Part shown: in pieces, positions 7,297 to 14,541 of the stretch
How the letters are laid out: every line of letters begins with the position of its first letter
Position numbering within the stretch: position 1 is the first letter of the stretch
Source of the DNA: Lachnospiraceae bacterium
GTDB taxonomy: Bacteria > Bacillota > Clostridia > Lachnospirales > Lachnospiraceae
DNA length: 16,135 nucleotides
Assembly: GCA_900770325.1 (NCBI GenBank)
Contig: CAAGKE010000269.1
Span: forward strand, 1 to 16,135
Direction of reading: 5' to 3'
Translations under genes and position numbers: made by a program
Notes under the pieces: model-generated
What the model was told of the DNA's origin: nothing
The model's input: the letters and a program-made list of their open reading frames with translations, nothing else
Databases searched by the model: none

Positions 7297-7339
7297 AATA
7301 AATTAAATTCTATGAATTCTAAGAAAGGATACATGTATT

Positions 7340-7879
7340 ATGAATCAGCATGAATTAATCAACAAAGCTCTGGAGCTGGGCTTTTCTGCCGCAGCGCTGA
7401 TCGACACGAAAGACATTATTTTCCGTCCCGAATTCCGGGTGTGCTGCGAGGACAACTCCTGCGGCATGTACGGTGTGAATTATGCCTGCCCGCCCGCATG
7501 CGGTACTACGGATGAAATGAAGGAAAGAGTACTGGCACATAAAAAAGCCTTCGTACTCCAGACTATCTGGGAGGTTCCCGATCTGGATGACAAGGCTCTT
7601 TTGAAAAAGGATAAGAAAAAGCACAATGCCATGATCCGTGAATTTATCAAATCTCTGCCTGAGGAATGTCAGGATGGATTCATGATCGCGGCCAGCGGCT
7701 GCAGCGTATGTCCGGAATGTTCCATTGTAAAAAATGAGCCCTGCCGTTTTCCGGATCTGAAAGCCTCCTGCGTCTCCGCTTACTGTATCTACGTACAGGA
7801 ACTGGCAGAGAAGCTGGGATGGGATTACGATCTGGGGCAGGGTCTGGTTGCCTATTTCGGAATGTATGTATTTCACTGA
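7340..7879 (+). CDS. DUF2284 Cys-rich putative metal-binding protein
   Basis: A 179-residue soluble protein with 12 cysteines in the DUF2284 arrangement: CCEDNSC (35-41), YACPPAC (49-54 region), CSVCPEC (121-127), Cys135, and CVSAYC (144-149). The family is described as predicted metal-binding and probably holds an iron-sulfur cluster or zinc; its role is unknown. AAAGGA (7324-7329) is ten bases before the ATG. An overlapping ATG at 7334 is out of frame and stops after six codons. Its 3' end faces cobT with only 24 bases between them. The neighbouring cobT suggests no clear shared pathway. Confidence 0.85.
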   Translation: MNQHELINKALELGFSAAALIDTKDIIFRPEFRVCCEDNSCGMYGVNYACPPACGTTDEMKERVLAHKKAFVLQTIWEVPDLDDKALLKKDKKKHNAMIREFIKSLPEECQDGFMIAASGCSVCPECSIVKNEPCRFPDLKASCVSAYCIYVQELAEKLGWDYDLGQGLVAYFGMYVFH

Positions 7880-7903
7880 TCAGCAACCATGATACCAGGC
7901 TGA

Positions 7904-8962
7904 TTATACCTGATGTTCATAGGCCTCCACATTTCCGTCTGCGAATACCGGCAGCCCGTAATACACGTTCAATGCCTGGTCCAGCAGCGGAAGTGCAGCA
8001 GCCGCCCCGGTTCCCTCGCCCAGATGCATGCCGGCATAAAGCACCGGCTCCATCTTCAGGGCATCCATCACCAGCTTTCCCGCCGGTTCTGCGCTGCAGT
8101 GAGTGGCATACATATATTCCTTTGCCACAGGACACAGCATCACTGCAAAAAGGGCGGATACACTGGAGATCAGACCATCGATCCATACCGGGAGCTGATA
8201 ATAGGCCGCCCCCAAAAAGCAGCCGGTCATTCCCGCTATGTCCAGGCCTCCTACTTTACTGATAATATCCAGAGGATCTTCGGGATCCGGATGATTTACC
8301 TCCAGTGCTCTCCGGATCGCTGCGATTTTCCGCTGCAGTCCTTCACTGGAAAGCCCTGCTCCACGTCCGGTGACCTTTTCCGGTTCCTCTCCGAACAGTG
8401 CGCAGATGCATGCCGAACTTGTCGTAGTATTTCCAATGCCCATCTCACCGGTGATCACCAGGTCATATCCCTCTTCCTTCAGCTTTCCCACTGTGCGAAT
8501 TCCTTCCAGAATAGCCTGAACACATTCTTCCCGGCTCATGGCAGGTCCCTTCGCAATATTTCCTGTGCCATGGCGTACTGCCCGGTTCCATACCGCGGGA
8601 TGCTTTCCATCCACGTTCATACCGATATTTACAGGAATGACATCCGCATTCAGAATACGGCACATTACGCAGACACTGCTGATCTTCTCTCCCATGTTTT
8701 CCAGAACCTGTGCAGTCACCTCACTTCCGGTCTGGCTGACTCCTTCCTCTACAACGCCATTGTCTGCGCCCATGATGACCACAGCCCGTTTTTCGCAGCG
8801 CGGAGAAGCGTCTCTGCGGATACCGGCAAGCTGTACCACCATCTCTTCCAGCTTTCCAAAGCCCCGCAGAGGTTTGCACAGGGAATCCCAGCGAAGCCAG
8901 GCCTCCTCCATCTTTTCTTTGTCTGCAGGCTGTATGCCTGCCAGAATATCTTCCAACCTCAT
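7904..8962 (-). CDS. cobT: CobT, nicotinate-nucleotide:DMB phosphoribosyltransferase
   Basis: A 352-residue enzyme (normal length) that moves phosphoribose from nicotinate mononucleotide to a lower-ligand base such as 5,6-dimethylbenzimidazole, making alpha-ribazole phosphate for the cobamide nucleotide loop. Visible family motifs are VVIMGADNGVVEEGVS (61-76), GEMGIGNTTTSSA (172-184), GRGAGL (199-204) and the C-terminal HLGEGTGAAAALPLLDQAL (313-331), whose Glu316 corresponds to the catalytic Glu of the Salmonella enzyme. Near the N-terminus, PLRGFGKLEE replaces the more common PPGSLGRLE. AAGGAG lies nine bases before the ATG. It is alone: no other cob gene is in the window. The leader is rich in hairpins. 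Confidence 0.95.
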   Translation of the reverse strand: MRLEDILAGIQPADKEKMEEAWLRWDSLCKPLRGFGKLEEMVVQLAGIRRDASPRCEKRAVVIMGADNGVVEEGVSQTGSEVTAQVLENMGEKISSVCVMCRILNADVIPVNIGMNVDGKHPAVWNRAVRHGTGNIAKGPAMSREECVQAILEGIRTVGKLKEEGYDLVITGEMGIGNTTTSSACICALFGEEPEKVTGRGAGLSSEGLQRKIAAIRRALEVNHPDPEDPLDIISKVGGLDIAGMTGCFLGAAYYQLPVWIDGLISSVSALFAVMLCPVAKEYMYATHCSAEPAGKLVMDALKMEPVLYAGMHLGEGTGAAAALPLLDQALNVYYGLPVFADGNVEAYEHQV

Positions 8963-9019
8963 AACTCCTGTCTCCTTTTCTATCTGAAATTCTCAGGGAA
9001 TTGCGAAACTCGTAAAACT

Positions 9020-9056
9020 GCCCTCCGAAGGGCTGCATGACTGCGTATCTGCAGTC
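9020..9056 (-). promoter_or_regulatory. Two hairpins in the cobT leader
   Basis: On the minus strand GACTGC/GCAGTC (9056-9051 and 9044-9039, loop 6) is followed by GCCCT-TCGG-AGGGC (9033-9020) and then AGTTTTACG. The second is a small hairpin with a weak four-T run, about 57 bases before the cobT start. It may act as a weak terminator or attenuator. Confidence 0.4.
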
Positions 9057-9065
9057 CACAGCAAC

Positions 9066-9120
9066 ATGCCTCAGTATATGAAAAACCTGCTGCCGGCAGG
9101 CTTTCCTCATACTGAGGCAT
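9066..9120. repeat. 55-bp near-perfect inverted repeat between the J-protein gene and cobT
   Basis: The outer arms ATGCCTCAGTAT (9066-9077 and its complement 9109-9120) match perfectly over 12 bp. After a 2x2 mismatch, 11 more pairs follow (two G-U on the minus transcript) around a five-base loop. No T-tract follows on either strand. It lies 28 bp past the J-protein stop codon. Confidence 0.75.
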
Positions 9121-9148
9121 ACTCTGTAAAGTACTCTATACAGCAAAA

Positions 9149-9820
9149 TCAGCAGATGCACATCCGACCCGGACAGCAGCAGCTGCATATCGCATTGGCC
9201 AGACACAGTTTCATACAGATATCTCCGCCTTCATTCAGCGGGCTGCCATACGTATTACCCATACCACGGTACCATTGACCGCCATTTTCCAGTTGGGATG
9301 CCAGCTGCTGATACTGGGCATTCCCCGGCTCCATCTGAGCGGCCATGGCCGCGTGCTGCTTGGCGGTTACGTTGTTTCCCTGTCCCGCATTGGCCAGTGC
9401 ACTGTAATAATACCACCGTGCCGTTCGATCCTTCAATTCAGAAAGCACGTGCAACGCCTCTGCATAGTGCCCGCTGTTGATATAATTTGCGGCTGCCTGC
9501 AGCCGGATATCCTCCTCGGAATACTGGGAATCTGCCTGGCGCTGTCCGAAGCCGCCGAAACCGCCAAATCCTCCAAATCCTCCATAAGAACCTCCGCCAG
9601 AACCGGAAGAACCGTAACCGGAATATCCCTGCTCCTTTTCCTTCATGATCTGCTGGTAAGCCTGCTGGATCTCCTTAAACTTTTCTTCTGCCTGATCCTT
9701 GTTGGGATTATTTACATTGGCATCCGAATGGTACTTTCTGCTCAGCTTTCGGTAAGCTTTCTTTATCTCTTCATCAGAAGCATTCTCCGGGATCCCTAAA
9801 ACATCATATGGATTTCTCAT
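9149..9820 (-). CDS. J-domain protein with HSD instead of HPD and a Cys-rich tail
   Basis: A 223-residue protein. The N-terminal J-domain (about 3-62: YDVLGIPENASDEEIKKAYR, then KFKEIQQAYQQIM) is typical, but the HPD tripeptide that stimulates Hsp70 ATPase reads His31-Ser32-Asp33. A Gly/Phe-rich linker (66-92) leads to a helical TPR-like region (about 103-178). The C-terminus (202-223) has eight cysteines, including SCCC, and may bind metal or the membrane. It lacks the DnaJ zinc-finger and substrate domains, so it is not housekeeping DnaJ. Its ribosome site GAGGA overlaps the stop codon of the DUF5685 gene ten bases upstream, suggesting coupled translation. It is last in a three-gene operon. 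Confidence 0.85.
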   Translation of the reverse strand: MRNPYDVLGIPENASDEEIKKAYRKLSRKYHSDANVNNPNKDQAEEKFKEIQQAYQQIMKEKEQGYSGYGSSGSGGGSYGGFGGFGGFGGFGQRQADSQYSEEDIRLQAAANYINSGHYAEALHVLSELKDRTARWYYYSALANAGQGNNVTAKQHAAMAAQMEPGNAQYQQLASQLENGGQWYRGMGNTYGSPLNEGGDICMKLCLANAICSCCCPGRMCIC

Positions 9821-9830
9821 ATATTATTCC

Positions 9831-10706
9831 TCAATCCTGTTTAGCCGCCTGTCTTTTATCAGCCGCCTTACTTTCCTTTTTACTCTTCTGCTCCTGTATC
9901 AGGGCATATTTACACCACACACCGGAATACAGGATATTTCGCAGAATCTCAGCATTTTTCAGAATGGGCAGCTTTTCAAATTCTCTGGAGCAGCAGCTCA
10001 TCATATCCACCAGGATGCCTTCTGCTTCCTTTGAAAAATTCTCCTGCCGCTCCCCGAAAAGCTTCAGAAAAATATTATAATTTCCCTTTTTCTGATCCTT
10101 TTCCTGATCCTCATAAGCGTCCATCAGATAAACAAATTTTCCCAGATAAAAGCCCAGATTCCGCAGCTGCTCCTGCCACACATCCTCCTGACGGACAAAC
10201 ATCTCTCCCAGAAAACGGCCGGTAAGCCCGGCCACATAATCCAGATCCTCCGACTGCTGCCGTTCCGCCTCGGAAAGCTGGCGCACACACTGCTCCAGTG
10301 TCTTTGCCTGTCTGGGATATTTCATCCTCACCCGCTGATAATCCTGGCGCATAGCCACCGCCAGGGCGTATTTCGCCTTGCTTTTCTCATCCCGCCAGTC
10401 ATCCACCGCCTTCTGATAGGCCAGAAGCACTGTCATATCGGAAGCATACTCCGTATATTCATTATGCACCATCCCGTGCCGGCTCAGCGGATGGGGGATA
10501 CAGCGTCCCGCGGATCTTATCTCTCCCGGCTCATACAGACCGGTCAGCAAAAGTACAAGAAATGTCATATCATAGTTTAGCAGGAACTGCCCGATTCGTC
10601 CATACCGTTTATGAAGATCATCACACAGTCCACAGTAATAGCTGCGATAGATCTCATAATCCTTTACCTTCAGTTCCTGCTTATTTATACATACATATCC
10701 AAACAT
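9831..10706 (-). CDS. DUF5685 protein with two Asp-rich motifs
   Basis: A 291-residue, mostly helical protein that opens MFGYVCINKQELKVKDYE and has YCGLC (24-28) and CIPHP (69-73), the DUF5685 pattern; Cys25, Cys28, Cys69 and His72 could bind a metal. Two acidic helices stand out: DDWRDE (102-107) and DAYEDQEKD (196-204) followed by KKGNYN. Their placement, about 90 residues apart in an all-helical protein, recalls class I isoprenoid synthases, including the DUF2600 (tetraprenyl-beta-curcumene synthase) pattern; this is my inference. The C-terminal 20 residues are Lys-rich. AGGAAG precedes the ATG. It starts 17 bp after the zinc-ribbon gene and ends 10 bp before the J-protein gene. Confidence 0.75.
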   Translation of the reverse strand: MFGYVCINKQELKVKDYEIYRSYYCGLCDDLHKRYGRIGQFLLNYDMTFLVLLLTGLYEPGEIRSAGRCIPHPLSRHGMVHNEYTEYASDMTVLLAYQKAVDDWRDEKSKAKYALAVAMRQDYQRVRMKYPRQAKTLEQCVRQLSEAERQQSEDLDYVAGLTGRFLGEMFVRQEDVWQEQLRNLGFYLGKFVYLMDAYEDQEKDQKKGNYNIFLKLFGERQENFSKEAEGILVDMMSCCSREFEKLPILKNAEILRNILYSGVWCKYALIQEQKSKKESKAADKRQAAKQD

Positions 10707-10723
10707 AATTCCGCTACTTCCTG

Positions 10724-11119
10724 TCAGCTCTTCTTTGTAAACTCAGTTCTGCATTTGGGGCAAGTGATACAGATCTTTCCCTTGCCTCTGGGAATACGTA
10801 TCTTCTGCTTACAGTTGGGACAACGGTAGATGTGATTCACCTTCCGGTCCTGCATCTGACGCTTCTGCTTCTGGAATACCCCCAGTACTTTATTCCTCCA
10901 GATACAGTATTTCGTATTTTCCGCATACCGTTTCTGAATGTTTTTCGAAAACATACGCACATATACATAGATCAGCAGGGCAAATACCACCAGATTCAGC
11001 AGCCCGATCCGGAGAAACAGATTCAGCACCATCACCACAACCGCCGTACCCAGCAGAAATTTTGAATAATCATCCGTTCCGTATCTTCCCTGCATAAACC
11101 TTGTAAACTTCTCTCTCAT
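10724..11119 (-). CDS. Small membrane protein with C-terminal zinc ribbon
   Basis: A 131-residue protein of no family I can name. A basic N-terminus with RYGTDDYSKFLL (12-23) leads into one long or two short membrane helices (about 23-56). A basic linker follows, then a zinc-ribbon: CPNC (100-103) and CPKC (120-123), with an extra Cys117. Both ends are probably cytosolic. It is the first gene of the operon with DUF5685 and the J-protein, with a promoter about 130 bp upstream. AAAGGTGG lies ten bases before the ATG. A role as membrane anchor or sensor for its operon partners is only a guess. Confidence 0.7.
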   Translation of the reverse strand: MREKFTRFMQGRYGTDDYSKFLLGTAVVVMVLNLFLRIGLLNLVVFALLIYVYVRMFSKNIQKRYAENTKYCIWRNKVLGVFQKQKRQMQDRKVNHIYRCPNCKQKIRIPRGKGKICITCPKCRTEFTKKS

Positions 11120-11159
11120 AGCCTAAAATCCACCTTTCATCCCATCCTGGCCAATTCCG

Positions 11160-11186
11160 GTTACTGCTCACGTCATTCGCAGCAAC
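11160..11186. repeat. GTTACTGCTCAC hairpin repeat, copy B
   Basis: 27 bases that match the minus strand of 14843-14817 (copy A) at 24 positions. On the minus transcript, GTTGCTG and CAGTAAC pair with one G-U, so the stem is kept although the sequence differs. It lies in the leader of the zinc-ribbon operon. Confidence 0.55.
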
Positions 11187-11199
11187 CTGTGCAAAGATC

Positions 11200-11240
11200 T
11201 GCGAAACAGCCCCGTTTTCTCAAAAACGGAGCGTATCGCA
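11200..11240 (-). promoter_or_regulatory. Hairpin at the predicted 5' end of the zinc-ribbon/DUF5685/J operon
   Basis: On the minus strand GCTCCGTTTT pairs with AAAACGGGGC around a TGAG-type loop (one G-U), flanked by TGCGA/TCGCA. The predicted transcript start is at about 11242, so this stem would form the extreme 5' end. There is no T-tract. Confidence 0.45.
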
Positions 11241-11248
11241 TGAAAATA

Positions 11249-11277
11249 ATGGTAAACCCAATTTTTTTGTGTGTCAA
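11249..11277 (-). promoter_or_regulatory. Promoter of the zinc-ribbon/DUF5685/J-protein operon
   Basis: On the minus strand a perfect TTGACA (11277-11272) and TACCAT (11254-11249; four of six consensus bases) are spaced by 17 bp. It gives a leader of about 123 nt. Confidence 0.6.
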
Positions 11278-11338
11278 CAAGGTTAGCACAGAGTTCACAC
11301 AAATTTTAGACATTTTAGTTATTGTTCACGTGCGGCTG

Positions 11339-11507
11339 TACTAGTATAGCGTATCGAAAATAACTGGACCAATCGCTTGCCTGCTTCTCCGATTGCACAG
11401 GTCCACAATCCTCAGCGTAGCCCGCTACGCCTGCGTTTTTTGACCTGCACACTCAAAGAAGCATTCTGCGTGATTGGTCTAGTTATTTATCGAACGCTAT
11501 ACTAGTA
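11339..11507. repeat. 169-bp fully palindromic element (MITE/REP-like)
   Basis: The termini TACTAGTATAGCG are perfect inverted repeats (11339-11351 and 11495-11507). The arms continue imperfectly to about 37 bp, as far as GACCAATC-GC on the left and its counterpart on the right. Inside, a second pair of arms (GCTTCT...AGGTC, 11383-11403 and about 11442-11462) matches over 21 positions with one true mismatch and four that become G-U on the minus transcript. At the centre GCGTAGC/GCTACGC forms a third stem. The whole element can fold as one hairpin. There is no coding frame. It runs into the kinase gene and supplies its last seven residues and stop. No second copy is in the window. Confidence 0.75.
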
Positions 11508-13828
11508 TCCTGCAGAGGAAACAGCAGTGTCACCCGGAAATTATCTCCGTCCACATCCACCAGAAATGACCCTTTCATAAGCTCTGTCAGGCTGCGGGCA
11601 ATGGAGAGTCCCAGGCCGCTGCCTTCCGTGCTCCGGCTCAGATCTCCCCTGACAAACCGCTCCTGCAGTTCCTCTCCGCTCATTTCCAGCTTCTGTCTGG
11701 ATATATTCTGAAAGATGATCTCTGCCTGTCCTTCTTTTCTGGCAAGTGTCAGATAAACCCGGGTTCCCGGCATAGCATATTTTACGATATTACTCAGCAG
11801 ATTTTCAAAAATACGCCAGAGCTGCCGGCCGTCGGCCATGATCAGAACAGGCTCCCGTTCCAGTGTAAGCACCATCTCCAGTTCTTTTTCCTCCAGCCGT
11901 TCATCAAATTCTCCATAAGCCTGCTGAAGCATCTGCTGCAGGTTCAGCTTCATCAGATGCAGCTCCACATTTCCGGAGTTTATCTTGCTGGCCTCGATCA
12001 AATCCTCTGTAAGCTGCTTCAGACGCTGGGACTTCTGTTCCAGGATCCGGATATACTCCTTTGCCCGCTCATTGTGCAGCTCCTCACGCTTCAGAAGATC
12101 CACATAATTAATAATGGAAGTCAGCGGTGTCTTTATATCATGGGAAACATTGGTGATCAGCTCGGATTTCAGCCGCTCATTTTTCACAATGGTATCCACT
12201 GCCTCCTGCAGTCCGTCTCCCATCTCATTAACCGCCTCTGCCATCTCCAGGCTTTCTCCGGTCATAGCTGTTGTATTGATCTTATAATCCAGCTTCCCCT
12301 GGGAAAGCTGATACAGACCTTCCCGTACGCTCTGCTTTCCCACCATATCACGCATCAGATACAGAAGCACCGCCATATCCAGAACCAGTGCCATGATCAC
12401 TCCGAAGGAACTGAAAGCACCCAGGAAGAAAAGATTCAGGGCAAAAAAGCTGATATAGGCGATCAGCAGGCGTTTGGAATTCCGCTTTGCCCGGTATACC
12501 TGACGGCAGCCCAATACCACCGCATAACAAACGCTGTTGCTCCACAGGCTTTTGGCTTTCATCCTCCGAACCAGGCTCAGAAGGCTGAACAGGCCGATCC
12601 AGTATTCCACTGCCACAGCAGCCATGTACATTCCCGGCTCCAGATAGCTGATACGGAAAATACGCCGTTTCAGTTCCAGAAGAAACAGAAAACCGATGAG
12701 AATACCGATCAGACACAGTCCGGCAGCGATTTCCGTAGGGATCCGGTCAAATCCCTGGGGTATTACCGGAGCACCCTTTTCTCTCCGTCCTGCCGTGGCA
12801 ATGGACAGAATCAGCAGAACCACCAGAAGTACAAGACAGCTTCCTCCCACGATCAGGCTGGCCAGCATCATGGGCTCCCGCTGTTCAAAGGCACGGTAAT
12901 CCTCCTGCAGCTCATCTCCGATGGGATAAGACAGATCTATGGCCAGAAGCACCTTTTCCCCTGCCCCCAGAAAGCTGCTGCCGATGAACCACTGGGCTGC
13001 TTCATCATTCATTACATACTCGGTGTTGGCAACCATAATATTATATTTCCGCTCGCCCATATACAGGAAATCCAGTTCATCACTGTTCTGAATCATCCGC
13101 CGGGCGGCACCAAAGCTTTTCACTCCCAGATTGGTATACCGTTCCTTTGTAGAGGTATTCTCCACATAGTAACGCACATTGCTGGGGGCCTCACTGTTTT
13201 CTTCCCCCTCTTCGCTGTCTTTGGATGACAGGTAAGCCTGATAGCGTCTGGCAATATCTGCGCTGGTTTCACACAGATTTTGATAATACTCCAGCAGGGC
13301 AGAAGCCGGATTTTTGCTCATCTGGGCATAGTCTGCCAGGCTGCTCCCGGAAATGGGAAAAACCGTCTCCAGGCTCTCCGCATCCCCGATCAGCAGTTCC
13401 CCCATGCCCTCATCCGGCATCCCGCTGCCGATCAGCTTCTGAATACGGCTTTGCATCTTCTCTTCCCCATTCTCATGGAAATCCAGAAGATCCTGAATAT
13501 AATACGTAGTATTCAGATTCAGCGCAGACTCATCCCTGGTTCCGGAAACATACTGCCGGATATCCACCTGCTGCATCTCATCAAACTGCCCGTTCACCTC
13601 AAACAGCTCCAGATTCTGCTGATAGGAAATCTTTGTCCGTACAATGTCCTCCACCCTCTGGAGGAACACATCCGTTTCCTCAAAGCTCTTTCCCATCTCA
13701 CTGACACGAAAGCTTCCTTCCATCCAGTAGGAAAGATTTCTGAGACAGAAAATCAGAATGGCCACACAGATTCCCTGCAGTATCACACTGGCTGTTTTAA
13801 AGCCTGTCTTATACCAAATCCGCTTCAT
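11483..13828 (-). CDS. Large membrane sensor histidine kinase
   Basis: A 781-residue kinase. Membrane helix about 14-30, a large extracytoplasmic sensor region (about 35-318), a helix at 321-345, then further helices near 363-385, 399-420, 454-470 and 472-492, a HAMP-like linker (about 495-550), the dimerisation/phosphoacceptor helix with His563 in VSHDIKTPLTS, and a catalytic ATPase domain with N-box NLLSN (676-680) and G-box GSGLGLS (736-742). The signal is unknown; the sensor region matches nothing I recognise. AGGAGG is five bases before the ATG, and the gene follows its response regulator by 14 bp. The last residues (TSIAFDK) and the stop are encoded by the palindromic element 11339-11507, so the C-terminus was probably altered by its insertion; the catalytic domain is complete. 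Confidence 0.93.
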   Translation of the reverse strand: MKRIWYKTGFKTASVILQGICVAILIFCLRNLSYWMEGSFRVSEMGKSFEETDVFLQRVEDIVRTKISYQQNLELFEVNGQFDEMQQVDIRQYVSGTRDESALNLNTTYYIQDLLDFHENGEEKMQSRIQKLIGSGMPDEGMGELLIGDAESLETVFPISGSSLADYAQMSKNPASALLEYYQNLCETSADIARRYQAYLSSKDSEEGEENSEAPSNVRYYVENTSTKERYTNLGVKSFGAARRMIQNSDELDFLYMGERKYNIMVANTEYVMNDEAAQWFIGSSFLGAGEKVLLAIDLSYPIGDELQEDYRAFEQREPMMLASLIVGGSCLVLLVVLLILSIATAGRREKGAPVIPQGFDRIPTEIAAGLCLIGILIGFLFLLELKRRIFRISYLEPGMYMAAVAVEYWIGLFSLLSLVRRMKAKSLWSNSVCYAVVLGCRQVYRAKRNSKRLLIAYISFFALNLFFLGAFSSFGVIMALVLDMAVLLYLMRDMVGKQSVREGLYQLSQGKLDYKINTTAMTGESLEMAEAVNEMGDGLQEAVDTIVKNERLKSELITNVSHDIKTPLTSIINYVDLLKREELHNERAKEYIRILEQKSQRLKQLTEDLIEASKINSGNVELHLMKLNLQQMLQQAYGEFDERLEEKELEMVLTLEREPVLIMADGRQLWRIFENLLSNIVKYAMPGTRVYLTLARKEGQAEIIFQNISRQKLEMSGEELQERFVRGDLSRSTEGSGLGLSIARSLTELMKGSFLVDVDGDNFRVTLLFPLQDTSIAFDK

Positions 13829-13842
13829 GGCAGCCTCCTGCT

Positions 13843-14541
13843 TTAGTCAATATTTTCAATTTTATAACCAATGCCCCACATCACCTTCAGATATTTGGGG
13901 TTCTTCGGATCGATCTCGATCTTTTCACGAATATGACGGATATGTACCGTTACCGTATTGTCAGCGCAAAAAGCCTCTTCCTTCCAGATCCGCTCATAGA
14001 TCTCATCAATGGAGAATACCTTCCCTTTATTCATGATCAGAAGGAGCAGAATATTATATTCGATACGGGTCAGCTTTACCGTCTCCCCGTCCACCGTAAC
14101 CTCCTTCTTTTCATCATCCACCATCAGGCCTCCGGTACGGTAGATATGCTCTTCTTTGGCCGTCTGCATCGTCCCCAGAGTAGTATACCTCCGAAGCTGA
14201 GACTTTACTCTGGCTACCAGTTCCAGAGGATTAAAGGGCTTTGCCACATAATCATCCGCACCGATATTCAGCCCCAGGATCTTATCACTGTCCTGGGACT
14301 TGGCAGACAGAACAATAATGGGAATGCTGCTGCTCTCGCGGATCTTCATCATGGCATGGATCCCGTCCATACCGGGCATCATCAGATCCAGGATCAGAAG
14401 ATGGATCGTTTCCTGCTTCAAAACTTCCAGTGCCTGATTTCCATCATAGGCCTTGTAGACCTGATACCCCTCCTGCATCAGATAGATCTCCACCGCATCC
14501 ACAATCTCTTTTTCATCATCGCAAACCAAAATATTATACAT
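13843..14541 (-). CDS. OmpR-family response regulator
   Basis: A 232-residue two-domain regulator. The receiver domain has the acidic pair in CDDE, phosphoacceptor Asp52 in LLILDLMMP, Ser79 in VLSAK and Lys101 in VAKPF. The C-terminal winged-helix domain (about 130-232) has the usual LTRIEYNILLLL and VTVHIRHIREKIE recognition-helix region and ends with VMWGIGYKIE. The start is the ATG at 14541, four bases after GGGGGAGG (14553-14546); an in-frame TTG at 14562 lies upstream of that site and is unlikely. It is first in the operon with the sensor kinase. Direct repeats at 14786-14804 may be its own binding site. Confidence 0.95.
   Translation of the reverse strand: MYNILVCDDEKEIVDAVEIYLMQEGYQVYKAYDGNQALEVLKQETIHLLILDLMMPGMDGIHAMMKIRESSSIPIIVLSAKSQDSDKILGLNIGADDYVAKPFNPLELVARVKSQLRRYTTLGTMQTAKEEHIYRTGGLMVDDEKKEVTVDGETVKLTRIEYNILLLLIMNKGKVFSIDEIYERIWKEEAFCADNTVTVHIRHIREKIEIDPKNPKYLKVMWGIGYKIENID

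Noticed and set aside
7879..7904. Intrinsic terminator between the DUF2284 gene and cobT
   Set aside because: ATCAGC/GCTGAT is only 6 bp, overlaps the cobT stop region and has no T-tract on either strand.
8963..9148. Cobalamin riboswitch in front of cobT
   Set aside because: Expected because of the gene, but no B12-box-like segment or typical core could be found by eye; only simple hairpins are present.
11339..11507. The palindromic element as a classical insertion sequence
   Set aside because: Too short, with no transposase frame and no clear target duplication; kept as a MITE/REP-like repeat instead.
11957..13228. Long plus-strand open frame (423 codons) opposite the kinase
   Set aside because: Antisense shadow of a well-supported kinase; composition (His, Gln, Ile runs) is that of a reverse-complement frame and there is no ribosome site.
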